Shown: one piece after another, positions 60,637-64,000 of the stretch
Layout: each line of letters starts with the position of its first letter
How positions within the stretch are numbered: the stretch's first letter is position 1
Source of the DNA: Oehlia diaphana
Lineage: Eukaryota > Glomeromycota > Glomeromycetes > Glomerales > Glomeraceae
Direction: 5' to 3'
Assembly (NCBI GenBank): GCA_003833135.1
Contig: QZLH01000056.1
Location: forward strand, 145,415-209,414
DNA: 64,000 bases
Program-made: the position numbers and the translations under genes
Notes under the pieces: model-generated
Told to the model about the DNA's origin: nothing
The model's database searches: none
What the model saw: the letters and a program-made list of their open reading frames with translations, nothing else

Positions 60637-61440
60637 TTTATTATAAATTTCATATATAAAATATTGTAGAATAAATAAAAATAAAAAAGGTAGGAAAAGT
60701 TAATAATAATAATAATAACTTTAAAGTTTGTGCGTGTATATTTTGGGGGTTAAAGGAGGGAAGGGGGAATTTTAATAAAAGAAGCGAAAAAATAGGGAAA
60801 AGTTTTAGTTAAGTGTTCACTGTTTATTACTTTATAATTTAGTATTTGCATATTAGCGTACAAATTTTTTAAAGTATTCTAAATTCGGTAAAAAGCGCGC
60901 TTATTCGTTTTAAAGTTACAGGAAACCCTTAGATTACCATTTTACCCGAGATTTTTTTCTATTGCGAAACATAATTAGGTCACACATGCAACTGTAATCT
61001 CAACGGATCGAACTTCTATGCGTTTGAAAAAGATAATTTAATAAATGTTACTGCTATATAAGGAATTGTATCTACATAATATAATTTTTGTACAATAAAA
61101 GTAATATAAGTATATATGAGACCAAATAGGGTTACTAATTATTAACCAAATTTGCACTAGTAACAAGTATTACATTAATCTATTTTACTTAATTCAGTCA
61201 ATAAGAAATTTTTGGACTAAGATGGAAAAATTCATAATTGGAACATTGAAAATTAAAAAACATGTTCTAAGAAAAAGATTTCGGGAATTAACGAAAATAA
61301 TTAATTAATATAATATAAAACATTAACTACCAATTAACCTCTAAGTTATATCCAACGCCAACACCTAACTTAATAATTCTATTCTATATGTATATAAATA
61401 CTGTATACAAATAAATATAAAAAAAAAAATATTTTTTCCA
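60637..61440. other. Upstream region of the RasGEF gene
   Basis: About 800 bp between the RasGEF start and the stop of the next minus-strand gene, so it must hold the RasGEF promoter and the 3' end of its neighbour. G-rich (GGGGGTTAAAGGAGGGAAGGGGG at 60748-60770) and (AAT)n tracts lie close to the RasGEF start. On the coding strand these read as pyrimidine-rich leader sequence. No specific binding site is claimed. Confidence 0.4.
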
Positions 61441-61920
61441 TTATTTTTCTGAAGATTTGAAACACCATTTCCAAACAAGATATAAAACAATGGAACCGAG
61501 TATTACACCACATACAACACCAATTGGAATGGCAAGTCTTTTTAATTGACTTCCGTTGTTATATTCAGGAGAAGGAGGAGCAATAATATCAGGGTCACTG
61601 GCACTTCCTGTTGGCAAATCTCTCTTGATATAGACTATAGTAGGTTTCTCGAGGAATAAATCTAAATAAAGGTAATATAATAATTGTTATTTTCACGTGA
61701 CATAGACTGTCTTGTTTTCAATTTCCAATTACATAATAAGACACTCACCGGTCGATGGATCATTGGGTAGAGGAACGGCATCCGTCAAATTTATTAGAGC
61801 AACTAATGCTATGACAAATAACATTACCATTATCTAAAAATACGCCATTTTAATTAATTTTTATCCAATTCAACCTTAATTTAATTAATTCGAAGTTGGC
61901 TTTACCTTGAATGACTTCAT
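61441..61920 (-). CDS. Small signal-peptide plus single-pass membrane protein (3 exons, 106 aa), unknown family
   Basis: Exons, reading leftwards: 61920-61906 (only five codons), 61833-61749 and 61661-61441. Donors are GTAAAG and GTGAGT, acceptors TTTTAG and ATTTAG, and the total is 321 nt including TAA. The product starts MKSFKIMVMLFVIALVALIN, a signal peptide likely cleaved near Asp23-Ala24. About 55 residues of extracellular/lumenal domain with acidic and Pro-rich stretches (DPDIIAPPSPEY) follow, then a transmembrane helix (LAIPIGVVCGVILGSIVLYLVW) and a short basic tail (KWCFKSSEK). The topology is that of a type I membrane protein. It is missed by single-frame searches because the longest exon lacks a start. 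No family is recognised. Its 5' leader is pyrimidine-rich. Confidence 0.8.
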
Positions 61921-62815
61921 GGTTATTAATGAAGGAAGGATATCAAAGGGTTGGTTTTCTTTGAAAATACCTTTAAAAAGACGGTGGTTTGTTCAAATAA
62001 TTAATTAATACATATAGTATATATGCTAATGCGCATAAAAAGCCATACGCACTTTGTATATTACCTGTAACCGCTATAGGGAGAGATTGAAGGCGAAGAA
62101 AAGAATGGAGAGTGAAATGAAAGAGAAAAAGAAATATATAAAAAAGAAGAAAAAAGTAAGAGAAATATTAAAATAAATTTTCAACTTTTCGAAAAAAAGA
62201 AAAAAGAATTAATGAAAATGAAACAAATTTGTTTCAAAAATTACTAATTAAGTTTCCATGCAATTCGCACAAGCTACATTAGGAAATCAATATTTTCTTT
62301 GTGATAATTTCTTGGAAGTAGTGTAACCAAGATAGTTACCACTAAATCAACGTTTAATATAATTTCTAACGCGTAACTTGAAAGAGTTTCAGGGAAATTT
62401 TCTAATTATAATTTAAATTTATTTTCAAGAATACTTCTATTTATAACAGTTTGATCACTCGATTTTCTAGTATTCGTAAATCTCCACACATTTTAAGGAT
62501 TTTAAGAACGTCTTTATTCATCAATATAAAACATTATGAAATACAATCATTGATAATACTTAATAATAATATTAATTTAAACAAATAAGGACTAGATGAA
62601 TTAAAACTTTATTTTACTGCAAAAGAATTTACATGCGCGTAAATTACAGAAATGAAATGACATGATATATATAATGGTGTGTATTTATATATATTTATAA
62701 AATCGTATAACGTATAACATGCTCGTGAAACCCGTTGGTTAACTACAAAAAAAAAGGCTAAGTGTCCACTATCGTCACCTAAAAGAAAGGAAAAACAAAT
62801 AATACTTACAATTTT
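61921..62815. other. Intergenic between the membrane-protein and stathmin-like genes
   Basis: It contains a purine-rich tract on the plus strand (about 62085-62165), which is pyrimidine-rich on the transcribed sense of the neighbouring gene. The part just left of 62816 is the 3' region of the stathmin-like gene. A GTAAGT and a TTTTAG lie 31 bp apart there (62779-62809), too close for a convincing 3'-UTR intron. Confidence 0.4.
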
Positions 62816-63220
62816 CTATGGACTAGGCTTCTTATCAAGTTTGGCCATTTTTTCAAGTCTCTCCTTTTGAGCTTCTTCTCTTCTTGCTTCTCTTCTTGCT
62901 TCAGCATTATCCAAATTTTCTTGTAATTTGGCCTTATTTTCTGCTTGTTGAGCATCAGAAAGTCTTCTTTGTTCTTCAACTACTTGTTTGGCATGAGCTA
63001 CATCTTGAGCTGCTTTAGCCGCTTTTTCTTCTTCCATTTTTTTCTTTCTTTCTTCTGCTGCGTCAAGCTTTGCTTGAATTTTTGCTCGAAGTTCTTCTTC
63101 ATTTAAATTTTTACCTGCTTCCTCGACCAACTTGGACTTAATATGATCCGGAATAGGTGCATTTGGGTTTTTTTTAAATTCTACTTCAAAGGCAATAGAA
63201 GCTTTCTCTTCGGTACTCAT
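62816..63220 (-). CDS. Stathmin-like coiled-coil protein, 134 aa
   Basis: Intronless frame from ATG 63218-63220 to TAG 62816-62818. After a short N-terminus with ASIAFEVEFK (residues 7-16) and a Pro/Asn linker, residues 38-130 form a continuous, highly charged helix rich in Lys, Glu, Arg and Ala (EELRAKIQAKLDAAEERKKK, then repeated Ala-Arg-Arg-Glu units). Order and style match the stathmin family, in which a short beta-hairpin cap precedes a long helix that binds alpha/beta-tubulin and promotes microtubule catastrophe: an xAFE(V/L) strand, an acidic EE(I/L) start and an LDAAEERKK-like block. It could also be an unrelated coiled-coil protein, because charged helices are easily matched by composition. 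No targeting signal is present, so it is probably cytosolic. Confidence 0.7.
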   Translation of the reverse strand: MSTEEKASIAFEVEFKKNPNAPIPDHIKSKLVEEAGKNLNEEELRAKIQAKLDAAEERKKKMEEEKAAKAAQDVAHAKQVVEEQRRLSDAQQAENKAKLQENLDNAEARREARREEAQKERLEKMAKLDKKPSP

Positions 63221-63790
63221 GTTTGTTTAAGTTATTCTTTGAAAAGGAATTATTTTCGTTATTTAATAAAAAACAATTTCTACTTTTTAAAAAAAACACC
63301 TTTTTATATTTTGAGAAAAAAAGAAACCCTGCAGGATTAATGCAATTTTGCAAAATCCCTTGCCTAGAATAACCATAAAAAGATAAATAACTTATCATTA
63401 TTACATCATTACCCGTGATGCACTTCTAAAAAAATTATGTTGTGATTGCGTCATTTATATGTTTTTGGATGAGGTCAAACGTTAATGATGCTTGACCCAC
63501 CACGCGGTGCTGACATGACCCGCATAATATTTTACAATAAGATTATGGTCAAGTCCGGTCCGGGCATTATAGCTAATTTTTGCTGAAAATTATTGTTATT
63601 TTTTTTTACCGATATTAATTTCACGTGATAAAATTAATTTTCGAATAAACTGCCGGACTCCTCCCTCGCTTTGTATAGATTTTCTGGTATTACAAAAAGG
63701 AGTACTAATTAAGGAGTACTAATTATTACATAATTTTTTAAATATTGAATATAAGGGGCATGCCAGAAATCAGCTGATTTCTTTCAATTA
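63221..63790. other. Upstream region of the stathmin-like gene, with a repeat remnant
   Basis: It contains the presumed promoter and leader of the stathmin-like gene. About 63545-63570 reads AAGTCCGGTCCGGGCATTAT, reminiscent of the GGCC-core repeat at 39.5 kb. A TCACGTGA site lies at 63621-63628, and AAGGAGTACTAATTA is duplicated at about 63696 and 63711. No gene is seen. Confidence 0.4.
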
Positions 63791-64000
63791 CAGTCAAACT
63801 CCTATATACCGATACAGCTGTTTTTGGAAAAAAATATCGGTATATCAAATTATCGGTACATTATGAAAATTTTATATAACGATATTTATTATAATACGTA
63901 GATTAGTATCGGTATAAAAATTTTTGTATAAAATCACAATATCTTTTAATATAATTTAATAAAAAATTTCTCATATGAAACATTTTAGAAAATATTTAGA
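63791..64000. mobile_element. Left part of a mariner/pogo-like MITE, cut by the window end
   Basis: It starts TA|CAGTCAAACTCCTATATACC and continues with ATCGGTATA words in both orientations (63834, 63851, 63909). The tip matches the elements at 29890 and 39385. The right end is outside the window. Confidence 0.6.

Noticed and set aside
62779..62809. GTAAGT...TTTTAG just after the stathmin-like stop as a 3'-UTR intron
   Set aside because: Only 31 bp, well below the 62-93 bp of most other introns in this window.

Overview
This is an AT-rich (about 72-75% A+T by eye) eukaryotic nuclear window. Spliceosomal introns are short (62-93 bp for most introns in the two large genes), with GTAAGT/GTATGT/GTAAAT donors. 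The gene families present are a BED-finger transposase-like protein, an AIG1-type GTPase, a GRF zinc-finger protein, a WD40-like/ion-channel fusion and a Cdc25-type RasGEF. Together with the many non-autonomous DNA elements and decayed high-copy gene remnants, they point to an arbuscular mycorrhizal fungus (Glomeromycotina, Rhizophagus-like). That assignment is inference from composition and families, not a database match.

Layout. 0-5.6 kb: start of a BED-finger gene running off the left edge, a hAT-like MITE with a perfect 8-bp target duplication (2.09-2.28 kb) and a 162-bp tandem repeat (3.4-4.1 kb). 5.6-7.1 kb: intact AIG1-like GTPase gene. 7.1-16.4 kb: mostly non-genic, with scattered short coding-like scraps and small repeat clusters. 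16.4-19.9 kb: a decaying tandem array in which the same exons recur. 22.8-23.9 kb: two-exon GRF zinc-finger/coiled-coil gene. 25-40 kb: a mobile-element zone with pseudogene remnants, a MITE nested in another palindromic element, mariner/pogo-like MITEs, an assembly gap inside an inverted repeat, and a 1.6-kb element filled with a higher-order array of palindromic 80-bp units. 40.3-44.2 kb: multi-exon WD40-like plus ion-transport channel gene on the minus strand, probably damaged. 45-55 kb: more pseudogenes and MITEs and a second gap inside a Harbinger-like element. 56-63.2 kb: the conventional gene-dense end, all on the minus strand: an eight-exon SH3-WW-WW-WW-REM-RasGEF gene, a small single-pass membrane protein gene and a stathmin-like coiled-coil gene.

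Functionally the intact genes suggest Ras signalling (RasGEF), small-GTPase biology (AIG1), nucleic-acid binding (GRF), cation flux (channel) and microtubule or coiled-coil biology (stathmin-like). There is no operon-like logic, as expected for a fungal nuclear genome. The most unusual material is non-genic: elements whose ends are arrays of one short near-palindromic word, and strong apparent over-representation of the words ATAC(A/T)GTAT and TCACGTGA.
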